From DASXRA01 sp035263725 (lineage in GTDB: Bacteria; Actinomycetota; Actinomycetes; Mycobacteriales; Jatrophihabitantaceae): 31,742 nucleotides of DNA. Both the position numbers and the translations under genes were made by a program. Where the stretch lies: positions 1-31,742 of the forward strand of contig DATFRC010000161.1 of assembly GCA_035263725.1 (NCBI GenBank), read 5' to 3'. The stretch's first letter is position 1, and every line of letters begins with the position of its first letter. A model generated the notes under the pieces. The model worked only from the letters and a program-made list of their open reading frames with translations, was not told the DNA's origin and searched no databases. Below are positions 15,671 to 24,571 of the stretch, in pieces.

Positions 15671-18451
15671 CTATTCGTAGTGGAGTGCTGCTAGAGGATC
15701 TAGGCGGGCCGCGCGCCGGGCTGGGAACACGGCGGCGAAGATCCCCACCACCACGGCCACCAGCACGAAAAGGACAAGCTGCGAGACGGGTACCACGAAC
15801 GCGATGAAGTCCAGGCGAGTGGTGAGCAGCCCGGCGAGCAACAGGCCCACGACGATGCCCAGCACGGCACCGATCAGCGCTGTGATCACGCTTTCATGCC
15901 GGATCATGCGCCGCGTCTGCCGCCGCGTCATCCCGATCGCGCGCATCATGCCCAGCTCGCGGGTGCGTTCGAAGACGGTGAGCACCAAGGCGTTCACGAT
16001 GCCGAAGATGCTGACGACAACCGACAGCGCCAGCAGCACGTAGAGCACATTGAGGATGTTCTTGATCGCGGCGCTCTGGTTGTTCTTGAACTCGTCGCGA
16101 GTGACCGCCTTCGCATTCGGGAACGAGGTGAGCGCGGCGTTCAGGGCCGCAGTGTTCGCATCGTTGACGCCGCCGTGCATCTGCACGAACGTGTAGAGGT
16201 TCTTCGGCTGCTCATAGTGGCGGTCGAACGTCGCGCTCGAGATCGTCACGGCCCCGAAGGGCGATCCGCCGGCGGGCGGGTGGAACGTGCCGGCCAGGTG
16301 CAGGTTAAGCAGCGCTGCGGTCGGCGTCTCAACGGTCAACGGCGAGCCGATCGCGAGGTGGTGCTGCTTGGCGTAGCTGTCCGTCGTGAACGCGCCGTCC
16401 GCGCCCAGGCTGCCGAACGTCGCCTGCGAGCCCTGCCGCCAGTCGAGACGGAGCACGTCGCCCGCCTGCGGGTCCACGGCAGTCAGCTCGATGTGCTTGC
16501 CGAACGCGCGGCCGTCACCGACCCGTACGCCCGCGATCGACTCGACTCCGGGCGTCTTGGCGACGGCTGCTGTCACCGTTGTCGGGATCGGGTCGAAGTT
16601 GTTCTGCGCGGTGATTGCGTAGTCGGCAACGAAGATGGCGTCGACAGCTTGCTCGAACGGGCGGATGATGCCCGCGGCGAGAGCGGCCATGAGGGTCACC
16701 AGCGCCAACCCGATCATCAGCGCAGCCGCGGTCGCAGCCGTGCGTTGCGGGTCGCGCTGGCTGTTCTCGCTGCCGATGCGGGTGGCCGACGGCTCGGTCA
16801 GCACGCCCGGGAAGTCGGCCGGCCACTCCGGCCGCCACCCCGAGACGGTGCGGCGAAGCATCATCGCCAGCACCAGGAGGAGCAGTAGCGGGTTGAGCAC
16901 AGCGCCCCCGACGAATGCTCCAGCCCGGCGCCCGGTAGTCCCGGGACCCCACGCGCCGTACCGCAGCAACCAGAACGGCAGCGAGAACAGTGGCCACACG
17001 ACTGCGGAGAACGCGATCACCGCCCACCGGGCCACCGGATTGGCCGCCGCCGCGATCGGCCGTACCAGCTGCGCGGAGAACGTGGCGATGCCGATGAACA
17101 CGAGGAGCGCGCCGACGAGCAACAGGGTCAGCACGCCGGCGGTGCCGAGCCCGTGCACGAACAGGCCGAGCAGCAGGAAGGCGAAGCCGAGGGCGGTGAG
17201 CAGGGCAGCGCCGAGCGGGCGGAAGCGGGCGTACCGACCCTGCGGCAGCTTGGCGCCCTCGCGGACGGCCGCGATCGGAGGCACCCGCGTGGCACGCATC
17301 GCGGGACGCAGGCTCGCGAGCAGGGTGATCAGCGTGCCGACGACCAGTGCCACCACGACCGTGCGGGTCCGGAAGACCAGGCCGCTGTTGGGAAGCGTGA
17401 GCCCGGCCGCGTCGAAGATCTTGAACAGCCCGACGGCAAGCCCTAGGCCGAGGAACAGCCCGACCACCGACGCGGTGAAGCCCATCGCCAGCGCCTCAAG
17501 GATCACCGAACGCAGTACCTGCCGCCGCGAGGCGCCAAGCGTGCGCAGCGTGGCGAACTCCCTGGTGCGCTGGGCGATTGTGATCGACAGCGAGTTCGCG
17601 ATCACGAACGAGCCCACGAACAGCGCTATGCCGCCGAAGGCCAGCAGCAACGTCCGGAGGAAGGAGATGAAGCCGGAAGCGTCGGAGGCATCCTTCGACG
17701 CCTGCTCCGACCCGGTGCGCACCTGCGTGTTCGGCGGCAGGACCTTCGAAACCCCGGCGAGCAGTTGCGACGTCGAGACGCCGGGCTTGCCGGCGATCAA
17801 GATCTGGTCCAGCTTGCCCGGCTTGTCGAACAGCCGCTGGGCTGTGCCGAGATCGAACCCGGCGAGCGTGGCCCCGCCGAGCGAGGAGACCGACCCGAAC
17901 TTGACGATGCCTGCGATGCGCATTCGCTCGACCGGACCACGCGCCTGCACGCCGATCGTCTGCCCGACGCTGAGGTGCTTGCGCTGCGCCGTGGTCCTGT
18001 CGACGACCACCTCGTCCTGATGCGGCCAGGCACCGGACACGAGGGTCAGCACACTGAGGTCCGGCTGCGCAGGGTCGACGCTGAAACCGAGGTTCGGCGC
18101 GCCCCCGAATGAGATGGCCTTGCCGTTGCTGCCGATCAGGTGCGTGTCGCTCGTGACGAATCCCGACGCGGCGCCCACCTCGGGCAATCCGCGGACCGTG
18201 GGGAGCAGGGACTGGTCGAACGACGGCGGCGTGCTGCCGTTGCCGCCGCTCAGCGAGAACGCCGATTTCCCGGTGATGGCCGCGTCGGCGTTGCGGTAGG
18301 TCTGGCTGAATATCGAGTGGAACGCGTCGTCGATCGAATCGGTGAGTACGAACGTGCCGGACATGAGCGCGACGCCGAGCACCACGCCCAGCGCAGTGAG
18401 GACGGTGCGCAGCTTGCGGGCGAGCAGGCCACGCAAGGCGAAGGCGATCAT
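15671..18451 (-). CDS. ABC transporter permease, FtsX/MacB-like, duplicated core
   Basis: Predicted 926-aa membrane protein. It has an N-terminal helix (TVLTALGVVLGVALMSGTFVLTDSI) and a large outer domain (about 40-250). A first FtsX block follows (FGGIALFVGSFVIANSLSITIAQRTREFATLRTLGASRRQVLRSVILEALAMG). Middle helices run to about residue 580, then a second outer domain, and a second FtsX block at the C-terminus (VSIFGIVNALVLTVFERTRELGMMRAIGMTRRQTRRMIRHESV). This is the usual actinobacterial architecture of LolCE/MacB-type mechanotransmission exporters. The ATG start overlaps the ATPase stop (ATGA). Substrate unknown; such pairs export lipids, peptides or antimicrobials or act in cell-envelope work. 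Confidence 0.9.
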   Translation of the reverse strand: MIAFALRGLLARKLRTVLTALGVVLGVALMSGTFVLTDSIDDAFHSIFSQTYRNADAAITGKSAFSLSGGNGSTPPSFDQSLLPTVRGLPEVGAASGFVTSDTHLIGSNGKAISFGGAPNLGFSVDPAQPDLSVLTLVSGAWPHQDEVVVDRTTAQRKHLSVGQTIGVQARGPVERMRIAGIVKFGSVSSLGGATLAGFDLGTAQRLFDKPGKLDQILIAGKPGVSTSQLLAGVSKVLPPNTQVRTGSEQASKDASDASGFISFLRTLLLAFGGIALFVGSFVIANSLSITIAQRTREFATLRTLGASRRQVLRSVILEALAMGFTASVVGLFLGLGLAVGLFKIFDAAGLTLPNSGLVFRTRTVVVALVVGTLITLLASLRPAMRATRVPPIAAVREGAKLPQGRYARFRPLGAALLTALGFAFLLLGLFVHGLGTAGVLTLLLVGALLVFIGIATFSAQLVRPIAAAANPVARWAVIAFSAVVWPLFSLPFWLLRYGAWGPGTTGRRAGAFVGGAVLNPLLLLLVLAMMLRRTVSGWRPEWPADFPGVLTEPSATRIGSENSQRDPQRTAATAAALMIGLALVTLMAALAAGIIRPFEQAVDAIFVADYAITAQNNFDPIPTTVTAAVAKTPGVESIAGVRVGDGRAFGKHIELTAVDPQAGDVLRLDWRQGSQATFGSLGADGAFTTDSYAKQHHLAIGSPLTVETPTAALLNLHLAGTFHPPAGGSPFGAVTISSATFDRHYEQPKNLYTFVQMHGGVNDANTAALNAALTSFPNAKAVTRDEFKNNQSAAIKNILNVLYVLLALSVVVSIFGIVNALVLTVFERTRELGMMRAIGMTRRQTRRMIRHESVITALIGAVLGIVVGLLLAGLLTTRLDFIAFVVPVSQLVLFVLVAVVVGIFAAVFPARRAARLDPLAALHYE

Positions 18452-19188
18452 CGGACGGTAAGGGTCTCGATGGCGGCGAGGATCTCGTGCCGGCTCGACC
18501 GCGGGAGCTCCTGCACGATGCGCCCGTCGGCCAGGAACAGCACCCGGTCGGCCATCGCCGCCGCCTCGGCGTCGTGCGTCACCATCACCATCGTCTGGCC
18601 GTAGTCCTCGACCGAGGCGCGCATCAGCTCGAGGATCTCCGCGCCGGTCGTCGAGTCGAGATTGCCCGTGGGCTCGTCGGCGAATACGACCGTGGGCCGC
18701 GACACCAGCGCCCGGGCAATGGCGACGCGCTGCTGCTGCCCGCCCGACAGCTCGGCCGGCCGGTGCCGTAGCCGATCGGAAAGCCCGACCCGGCGCACCA
18801 GTTCGTCGAACCAGCCGCGATCGGGCTTCTCGCCGGCAATGGTCAGCGGCAGTAGTAGGTTTTCGCGCGCGCTGAGCATCGGCAGCAGGTTGAAGAACTG
18901 GAAGATGAAGCCGATGTGCTTGCGGCGCAGCTTCGTCAGCGCGGTGTCGTCCAGCGTCGTGATGTCGGTGCCGTCGATGCGCACCGACCCGGACGTCGGT
19001 TTGTCGAGGCCGGCCAGGATGTGCATAAGCGTCGACTTGCCCGAGCCCGACGGCCCCATCACCGCGGTGAGCCGGCCCAGCGGAATCTCGACGTCGACCC
19101 CGCGCAGCGCCGCGACTGCGGTGTCGCCCTCCCCGTAGATTCGGCTGATGTCGCGTGCGACAACGACCGCGCCGTTCTGGCTGCCCAT
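18448..19188 (-). CDS. ABC transporter ATP-binding protein, MacB/LolD-like
   Basis: Predicted 246-aa ATPase partnering the FtsX-like permease. Walker A is GPSGSGKST (45-53), Q-loop FIFQFFNLLP, signature LSGGQQQR (from 147), Walker B VVFADEPTGNLD (Asp171-Glu172), and switch His in VTHDAEAA. The segment ADEPTGNLDS is characteristic of the MacB/LolD group. AAGGGGGAAAC directly precedes the ATG, a strong ribosome binding site. It starts the two-gene operon and is coupled to the permease. Confidence 0.92.
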   Translation of the reverse strand: MGSQNGAVVVARDISRIYGEGDTAVAALRGVDVEIPLGRLTAVMGPSGSGKSTLMHILAGLDKPTSGSVRIDGTDITTLDDTALTKLRRKHIGFIFQFFNLLPMLSARENLLLPLTIAGEKPDRGWFDELVRRVGLSDRLRHRPAELSGGQQQRVAIARALVSRPTVVFADEPTGNLDSTTGAEILELMRASVEDYGQTMVMVTHDAEAAAMADRVLFLADGRIVQELPRSSRHEILAAIETLTVR

Positions 19189-19249
19189 GTTTCCCCCTTG
19201 CGCGTGGGTTCTCAGGATGGCGTGCCGCGGGCCGGCGGGAAAGGGACTC

Positions 19250-20440
19250 TCAGCGGGATAGCAGCGTTGCCGGACGGGGCTGATACGCCGCGGCTCGTGC
19301 GAGCCGTCCGCCGCCAGCGATCGGCGCGAGCAGGCCCAGCAAGCCGGCCGCCAGGAACATCTGCCGCGGCGTGGCGACCCCGGCGAGCACGCCGCCGAGC
19401 AGGTACGCGCCGATCAGTGCCGCCGACGTAACGGCATTGACGGTGGCCGCAATCCGCCCGCGCGCCTCGGCAGGTGCACGGAGCATGATCATCGTGGACG
19501 TGCCGAGGTTGAGCAGCCCGTTCGCGGCGCCGCCCGCGACAGCCATCGGCAGGAGCCACGCGACGGTGGGCGCCGCAGCGTAGCCGGCCATTGCCAGCGA
19601 CAGCACCGTCGCGCTGCAGACGATCACCCGCACGAGGGCGCGCTGGCTGTGCCACCGGCCGCCGGCCACCGAGCCGAGCAGCATGCCTACCGCCCAGATA
19701 CCGCCCACCAGTCCGTACCACGTGGCCGAAGCATGCAGGGTGTCGCGGACGAGGAACACGTCGACGACGTTGACCATCGCGCCGAGGACGATGAACCCGC
19801 CGAGCAACGCGAGCAACGTCACGAGCGCACCGTCGTCACGGACGATCGCGTAGCCGCCGCGCATGGGCCCGTTGCTTGAAGCGGTCCGCCTCGTGCGCAC
19901 CGCAATACCGGCGGCCGTAACCGCGAGGAACGTGGCCGCGCTGAGCAGCAACGGCACGCTTGCGCCGTAGCGACCGGTGAGCACTCCGGCGATCGCCGGA
20001 GCGACGATGCCTGCAGCGGTACGCGCCGACTGCGACAGGCCGAGGACCGTGGGCAGTCGCTCCGGGCCGACGAGTCCGGGAAGTAACGCTTGCCACGTGG
20101 CGCCGTTCACGGCCTGCCCGGCGCCGAGTACCGCGACCAGGGCGAGGGTGATCGGTACCCCATGGACGCCCGCCAGCACGACGCACAGAGCCGCCTGCGC
20201 CAGTCCCGACCAGAGCAGCAACGGCCGGCTGTCGTAACGGTCGACCAGGCGTCCGGCCAGGGGAGCGCATGCGACGAGCGGCACCATGCCCGCCACGAAC
20301 AGCGCCGCGACCGCGCCCGGGCCGCCGCCCGCGTCGTGCAGCCGCAGCGTCAGCGCGATCAGAGCGGCCTCGTCGCCCAGCAGCGACACGCCTCTGGCGC
20401 CGACGCTGAGCCACAGGTCACGAGCAGATGTGAAAGACAT
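19250..20440 (-). CDS. MFS transporter
   Basis: Predicted 396-aa membrane transporter of the major facilitator superfamily with about 12 hydrophobic segments. The motif-A-like loop between helices 2 and 3 reads GRLVDRYDSRPLLLWSG. The middle loop is basic (RTRRTASSNGPMRGG), marking the two six-helix halves. It resembles MFS_3/EntS-like drug or siderophore exporters, but the substrate is not visible. It is divergent from an ArsR-like regulator and has a well-spaced promoter only six bases before its ATG, so its mRNA may be leaderless. Confidence 0.85.
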   Translation of the reverse strand: MSFTSARDLWLSVGARGVSLLGDEAALIALTLRLHDAGGGPGAVAALFVAGMVPLVACAPLAGRLVDRYDSRPLLLWSGLAQAALCVVLAGVHGVPITLALVAVLGAGQAVNGATWQALLPGLVGPERLPTVLGLSQSARTAAGIVAPAIAGVLTGRYGASVPLLLSAATFLAVTAAGIAVRTRRTASSNGPMRGGYAIVRDDGALVTLLALLGGFIVLGAMVNVVDVFLVRDTLHASATWYGLVGGIWAVGMLLGSVAGGRWHSQRALVRVIVCSATVLSLAMAGYAAAPTVAWLLPMAVAGGAANGLLNLGTSTMIMLRAPAEARGRIAATVNAVTSAALIGAYLLGGVLAGVATPRQMFLAAGLLGLLAPIAGGGRLARAAAYQPRPATLLSR

Positions 20441-20444
20441 ACTG

Positions 20445-20460
20445 TGAAGTTATTATTTCA
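20445..20460. promoter_or_regulatory. AT-rich operator-like palindrome for the ArsR-like regulator
   Basis: TGAAGTTATTATTTCA matches its own reverse complement at 12 of 16 positions, with perfect TGAA/TTCA arms. It covers the MFS -10 box and stands out as an AT island in GC-rich DNA. TATTAT inside it (20451-20456) could also be the -10 of the rightward regulator gene. Confidence 0.5.
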
Positions 20461-20475
20461 GAATCCAGCCGTCAA
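20447..20475 (-). promoter_or_regulatory. Promoter of the MFS gene, probably leaderless
   Basis: On the minus strand TTGACG (20475-20470) and TAACTT (20452-20447) are 17 bases apart. Only six bases separate the -10 box from the ATG at 20440, so transcription should begin at or next to the start codon. Confidence 0.6.
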
Positions 20476-20494
20476 GACCTTTGGAGCGCGTACG

Positions 20495-21070
20495 GTGAGC
20501 GGCGTGGCCAAGCGGAACGGCAAACAGGTCGTGTTGTCCGATCCCCGCGCAATCAAGGCCCTGGCACATCCGGCCCGGTTAGCTGTCATCGACGAACTGT
20601 TCGCCGGCCGCGAGCTCACGGCGACGGAGTGCGCGCAGGTCGCGGGGCTCTCGCCGAGCGCGATGAGCTACCACCTCCGGGCGCTGGAGAAGTGGGGGAT
20701 CGTCGAGCGCGCCGACGCGTCAAGTGACGGACGGGAGCGCCCCTGGCGCGCTGCCGGCGAGGGGCTGACGATCGATTCCGCCGAACCGCACGCCTCGGCT
20801 GCGGCCGAGTCGGCGATGGTGACCCGGCTCCTCGACCATGCCCGGCGTGACCTGCTCGACTGGCTGGCCCGCGACGACCGGGACGAGGACGGCTGGCGGG
20901 ACATCACCATGCTGTCCGGTGGTGGCCGGTGGCTGACTGACGACGAGGCGGAGGAGCTCGCGGAGGCCTTCAACGCACTTCTCGAGAAGTACCCGCGCAC
21001 GTCGACGAGCGGACGCCCACCGGGCGCGCGCCGCGTCCGGGTGACCTTCGTGATGGTGCCGACGGACTAG
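20495..21070 (+). CDS. ArsR-like winged-helix transcriptional regulator
   Basis: Predicted 191-aa DNA-binding protein. The N-terminal winged helix (about residues 13-80: DPRAIKALAHPARLAVIDELFAG, then TATECAQVAGLSPSAMSYHLRALEKWGIVER) is typical of the ArsR/HTH_20 group. The remaining 100 residues are helical and acidic and probably dimerise. No metal-binding cysteine motif is visible, so it is unlikely to be a metal sensor. The GTG at 20495 has GGAG eight bases upstream; GTG 20504 is an alternative. It is divergent from the MFS gene and most simply represses it through the shared AT-rich palindrome. Confidence 0.82.
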   Translation: MSGVAKRNGKQVVLSDPRAIKALAHPARLAVIDELFAGRELTATECAQVAGLSPSAMSYHLRALEKWGIVERADASSDGRERPWRAAGEGLTIDSAEPHASAAAESAMVTRLLDHARRDLLDWLARDDRDEDGWRDITMLSGGGRWLTDDEAEELAEAFNALLEKYPRTSTSGRPPGARRVRVTFVMVPTD

Positions 21071-21088
21071 ATCGAGCGGCCGTCGGGC

Positions 21089-21913
21089 TCATCGCGGCTC
21101 GAACATGACCTGGAGGCGGTCCTCGACCGGGTAGTAGCCGAGTGCCTGGTAGATCTTGTTCGACGTCGGGTTGGCGAGATCGGTGAAGAGCACCGGGATC
21201 GCTCCCAGGTCGAGGATGTCGCGGGTCGCGACGGCGGTGACCGCCGAGCCGTAGCCGTGGCCTCGCTGGGCCGGCGGCGTATACACCGGCCCGACGCGGG
21301 CGCTGCCTGCCTCCGGCTCCCGGCGCGCCGCCAGCGACACCGGCTTGCCATCGACGCACCACAGCCACACCCGCTCGGAGCCGAGCGCCCGGTCGAGCGC
21401 CTGCTCGAGATTTACCGCGGGCGAGGAGGCTTCGGCACCAAACGCGCGGTACCAGTCGCTAAGCAGGCCACGGTCAGCGCTCGTCGCAGTCCGTGGCTCA
21501 CCTACGACGCCATCCGGAGCCGTCAGCTCGTCGAGGCGGAACAGCCGCATGCCGATGCGGTGCTGCTCCCGCTGACCGGCCAGCGCCGCAACGGCCACCT
21601 CGACGGTCTGCGCCGGCCCGGACACGCCGGCCAGCTCAGGCAGGCCGCGCACCAGCGCGATCGCGGACGCCAGGTCGGTGCCGTCCCAACCCGCCGTGAA
21701 CAGCGCCGGGTACGGGCGCCCGGAGCGGACGACGAGCGCGTCGGTGCCGTCGCGCTCTGCGCACCACGGGTCACCGGTCCGTCCGGACCGCAACTCGGCG
21801 AGGATCGAGCCGAGGACGGTCGCACGCACCGGGTCGGCGGCGAGCCGCTGATCGAGGAGCACCGCGATGTGGCCGGCGTCGGTCGTCGCGGTCACGCTCA
21901 TGGACCCGATCAT
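21089..21913 (-). CDS. GNAT-family N-acetyltransferase
   Basis: Predicted 274-aa protein. The C-terminal half is a GNAT acetyl-CoA-binding fold: VGPVYTPPAQRGHGYGSAVTAVATRDIL holds the pyrophosphate-binding Q-R-G-H-G-Y-G, and NPTSNKIYQALGYYPVED is the usual closing strand. The N-terminal half (about 130 residues) may be a degenerate second GNAT domain, as in many actinobacterial proteins. Acceptor unknown. ATG 21913 is given, but ATG 21901 (MSVTATTDAG) is as likely; neither has a strong ribosome binding site. It is convergent with the regulator, 18 bases apart. Confidence 0.85.
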   Translation of the reverse strand: MIGSMSVTATTDAGHIAVLLDQRLAADPVRATVLGSILAELRSGRTGDPWCAERDGTDALVVRSGRPYPALFTAGWDGTDLASAIALVRGLPELAGVSGPAQTVEVAVAALAGQREQHRIGMRLFRLDELTAPDGVVGEPRTATSADRGLLSDWYRAFGAEASSPAVNLEQALDRALGSERVWLWCVDGKPVSLAARREPEAGSARVGPVYTPPAQRGHGYGSAVTAVATRDILDLGAIPVLFTDLANPTSNKIYQALGYYPVEDRLQVMFEPR

Positions 21914-21955
21914 GGGCGCTGGTGCGGATACCGCAATCGGTTATCGACGCGTCCG

Positions 21956-21961
21956 TACCAT
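21956..21961 (+). promoter_or_regulatory. -10 box of valS, leaderless candidate
   Basis: TACCAT ends six bases before the GTG start of valS. No ribosome binding site lies between, and no clear -35 box is visible. This is the geometry of a leaderless transcript. Confidence 0.45.
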
Positions 21962-21967
21962 GCAGTC

Positions 21968-24550
21968 GTGACCGCGACCCGACCGGAGAACGTCCCTGAC
22001 CTGCCGACCCAGTACGCGCCGGCAGAGGTAGAGGCGCCGCTCTACGAGAGCTGGGTCGAGCGTGGCTACTTCACCGCCGACGCCGACAGCCCCAAGCCGC
22101 GCTTCGCGATGGTGCTGCCGCCTCCGAACGTGACAGGCAGCCTGCACATCGGGCACGCACTGGGCCACACGCTGATGGACGTGATCGTGCGCCGCAAGCG
22201 GATGCAGGGTTTCGAGACGTTGTGGCTGCCCGGCATGGACCACGCCGGCATCTCCACGCAGACCCTGGTCGAGCGGCACCTCGCCGAGACCGAGGGCAAG
22301 AGCCGGCACGACTACACCCGCGACGAGTTCGTCGCCAAGGTGTGGGAGTGGAAGGAAGAGTACGGCGGCCAGATCCTCGGCCAGATGCGGCGCCTCGGCG
22401 ACAGCGTCGACTGGACCCGCGAACGGTTCACCATGGACGCCGGTCTGTCGGTGGCCGTCCGCACGATCTTCAAGAAGCTCTACGACGACGATCTGATCTA
22501 CCGTGCTGAGCGCATCATCAACTGGTGCCCGCGGTGCCTGACGGCACTGTCCGACATCGAGGTCGACCACTCCGAAGACGACGGCGAGCTGATCTCCATC
22601 CGTTACGGCGACGGCGACGAGTCGATCGTCGTGGCCACCACACGGGCCGAGACAATGCTCGGCGATACCGCCGTGGCCGTGCACCCCGACGACGAGCGCT
22701 ACCGTCATCTGATCGGCAAGCCGGTCAAGCTGCCGCTGACGAACCGGCGCATCCCGATCGTGGCCGACGAGCAGGTCGACCCGACGTTCGGCACCGGTGC
22801 CGTGAAGGTCACCCCGGCACACGACCCGAACGACTTCGAGATCGGCCAGCGCCACCACCTGCCGAACGTGGTGATGATGGACGAGCGGGGCAACATCACC
22901 GTGCCCGGACCGTTCGAAGGGCTCGACCGTTTCGAGGCGCGCAGCGCCGTGGTGGCCGCGCTTCGCGAGGAGCGGCGCATCGTGGCCGAGAAGCGCCCGT
23001 ACCGGCATTCCGTCGGACACTGCTCCCGCTGCGAGACCGTCGTCGAGCCGCGCCTGTCACTTCAGTGGTTCGTGCGCGTCGCGTCACTCGCCAAGGCCGC
23101 CGGCGACGCGGTGCGCGACGGCCGGACAACGATCGAGCCGGCGTCCCTCGCGCCCCGCTACTTCGAGTGGGTCGACAACATGCACGACTGGTGCATCAGC
23201 CGCCAGCTGTGGTGGGGGCACCAGATCCCCGTGTGGTACTCGCCGTCGGGAGACGACGTGGTGAGCCTCGGGCCGGGCGAGGAGCCACCGCCGGGCTGGA
23301 CGCAGGACCCGGACGTGCTCGACACGTGGTTCTCGTCGGCGCTGTTCCCGTTCTCGACGCTGGGCTGGCCGGACGAGACGGCCGACCTCAAGCGCTTCTA
23401 CCCCAACGACGTCCTGCTCACCGGCTACGACATCCTGTTCTTCTGGGTCGTGCGGATGATGATGTTCGGCCTTTACGCGATGGACGATGTGCCGTTCCAC
23501 ACCGTCGTCCTGACCGGGCTGATCCGCGACCAGTTCGGCCGCAAGATGTCCAAGTCGAAGGGCAACACCGTCGATCCCCTCGACTGGATGGACGCCTACG
23601 GCACCGACGCGGTGCGCTACACGATGGCCCGCGGCGCAAACCCCGGCACGGACGTTCCGGTCGGGGAAGAGTGGGTCGCCGGCTCCCGCAACTTCTGCAA
23701 CAAGGTGTGGAACGCGACCCGGTTCGCGCTGCTCAACGGAGCAACTGTCTCGGGGACCCTGCCTCGTGAACTTGTCGGTCCCGACGCGTGGATCATGTCG
23801 CGACTGCAGACGGTGATCACCGAGGTGGATGAGCTTTACGAGCGCTACGAGTTCGCCAAGGCAGCCGACCTCCTCTACCACTTCGCATGGGACGAGGTGT
23901 GCGACTGGTACGTCGAGCTGGCCAAGATCTCCCTGGCCGGGCCGCGCGCCGACGTCACTCGTCGCGTCCTCGGTGAGGTGTTCGACGCGCTGCTGCGGCT
24001 GCTGCACCCGATCGTGCCGTTCGTGACCGAAGCACTGTGGACGGCCCTCACGGGCGGCGAGTCCGTGATGGTCGCGCCGTGGCCCACGGTGGACCCGGAC
24101 CGGCGTGACGAGGCCGCCGAGGCCGCGGTGTCTGCCGTGCAGGCAGTGGTGACTGAAGTGCGGCGGTTCCGCTCAGACCAGGGCGTCAAGCCGTCGGATT
24201 CGGTGCCGGCGCGGTTGGCCGGACCGGCCGGTTGGGAGACGGAGGTCCGCTCGCTGGCCCGCCTGAAGGAACCGGGCGACGGCTTTGCGGCGACGGCGTC
24301 GTTCACCACCGGGGGCGGTGTCACTGTGGAGCTCGACCTGTCGGTGGACTCGGTCGCTCGACGGGCGCGCCTTGCCAAGGAGCTTGCCGCAGCCCGCAAG
24401 GAGTACGAGGTCAACGCAGCCAAACTTGCCAACGAGGCGTTCGTGGACAAGGCACCCGCGGCGGTGGTCGAGAAGCATCGAGCGCGCCTGGCCGCCGCCG
24501 AATCGGACATCGCCCGCATCGAGGCGGCGCTGGCCGCGTTGCCATCCTGA
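21968..24550 (+). CDS. valS: Valyl-tRNA synthetase
   Basis: Predicted 860-aa class I aminoacyl-tRNA synthetase that charges tRNA-Val and edits misacylated threonine. HIGH is exact at residues 60-63 in NVTGSLHIGHALGH, and KMSKS is exact at about 526-530. The editing (CP1) domain includes VVATTRAETMLGDTAVAVHP. The C-terminus from about residue 790 (ARRARLAKELAAARKEYEVN onward) is the tRNA-binding coiled coil. The frame is open leftward to 21257, but that stretch is antisense to the GNAT gene; the family N-terminus (NVPDLPTQYAPAEVE) fixes the start at GTG 21968. Confidence 0.97.
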   Translation: MTATRPENVPDLPTQYAPAEVEAPLYESWVERGYFTADADSPKPRFAMVLPPPNVTGSLHIGHALGHTLMDVIVRRKRMQGFETLWLPGMDHAGISTQTLVERHLAETEGKSRHDYTRDEFVAKVWEWKEEYGGQILGQMRRLGDSVDWTRERFTMDAGLSVAVRTIFKKLYDDDLIYRAERIINWCPRCLTALSDIEVDHSEDDGELISIRYGDGDESIVVATTRAETMLGDTAVAVHPDDERYRHLIGKPVKLPLTNRRIPIVADEQVDPTFGTGAVKVTPAHDPNDFEIGQRHHLPNVVMMDERGNITVPGPFEGLDRFEARSAVVAALREERRIVAEKRPYRHSVGHCSRCETVVEPRLSLQWFVRVASLAKAAGDAVRDGRTTIEPASLAPRYFEWVDNMHDWCISRQLWWGHQIPVWYSPSGDDVVSLGPGEEPPPGWTQDPDVLDTWFSSALFPFSTLGWPDETADLKRFYPNDVLLTGYDILFFWVVRMMMFGLYAMDDVPFHTVVLTGLIRDQFGRKMSKSKGNTVDPLDWMDAYGTDAVRYTMARGANPGTDVPVGEEWVAGSRNFCNKVWNATRFALLNGATVSGTLPRELVGPDAWIMSRLQTVITEVDELYERYEFAKAADLLYHFAWDEVCDWYVELAKISLAGPRADVTRRVLGEVFDALLRLLHPIVPFVTEALWTALTGGESVMVAPWPTVDPDRRDEAAEAAVSAVQAVVTEVRRFRSDQGVKPSDSVPARLAGPAGWETEVRSLARLKEPGDGFAATASFTTGGGVTVELDLSVDSVARRARLAKELAAARKEYEVNAAKLANEAFVDKAPAAVVEKHRARLAAAESDIARIEAALAALPS

Positions 24551-24557
24551 GGCTCCG

Positions 24558-24563
24558 TAGACT
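24558..24563 (+). promoter_or_regulatory. -10 box of folC, leaderless candidate
   Basis: TAGACT ends eight bases before the GTG of folC, with no ribosome binding site between. It lies in the 21-base gap after valS, so folC can probably be transcribed from here as well as by read-through. Confidence 0.4.
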
Positions 24564-24571
24564 CGAACGGC

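Noticed and set aside
15896..16888. Forward 330-codon frame opposite the FtsX-like permease
   Set aside because: The permease is well supported on the other strand; this translation is Arg-rich with no domain.
16635..18020. Forward 461-codon frame opposite the FtsX-like permease
   Set aside because: A Ser/Arg/Pro-rich shadow of a high-GC gene, with no start signal or motif.
21257..21967. N-terminal extension of valS by 237 codons
   Set aside because: It runs antisense through the GNAT gene and lacks synthetase similarity; the family N-terminus begins at 21968.
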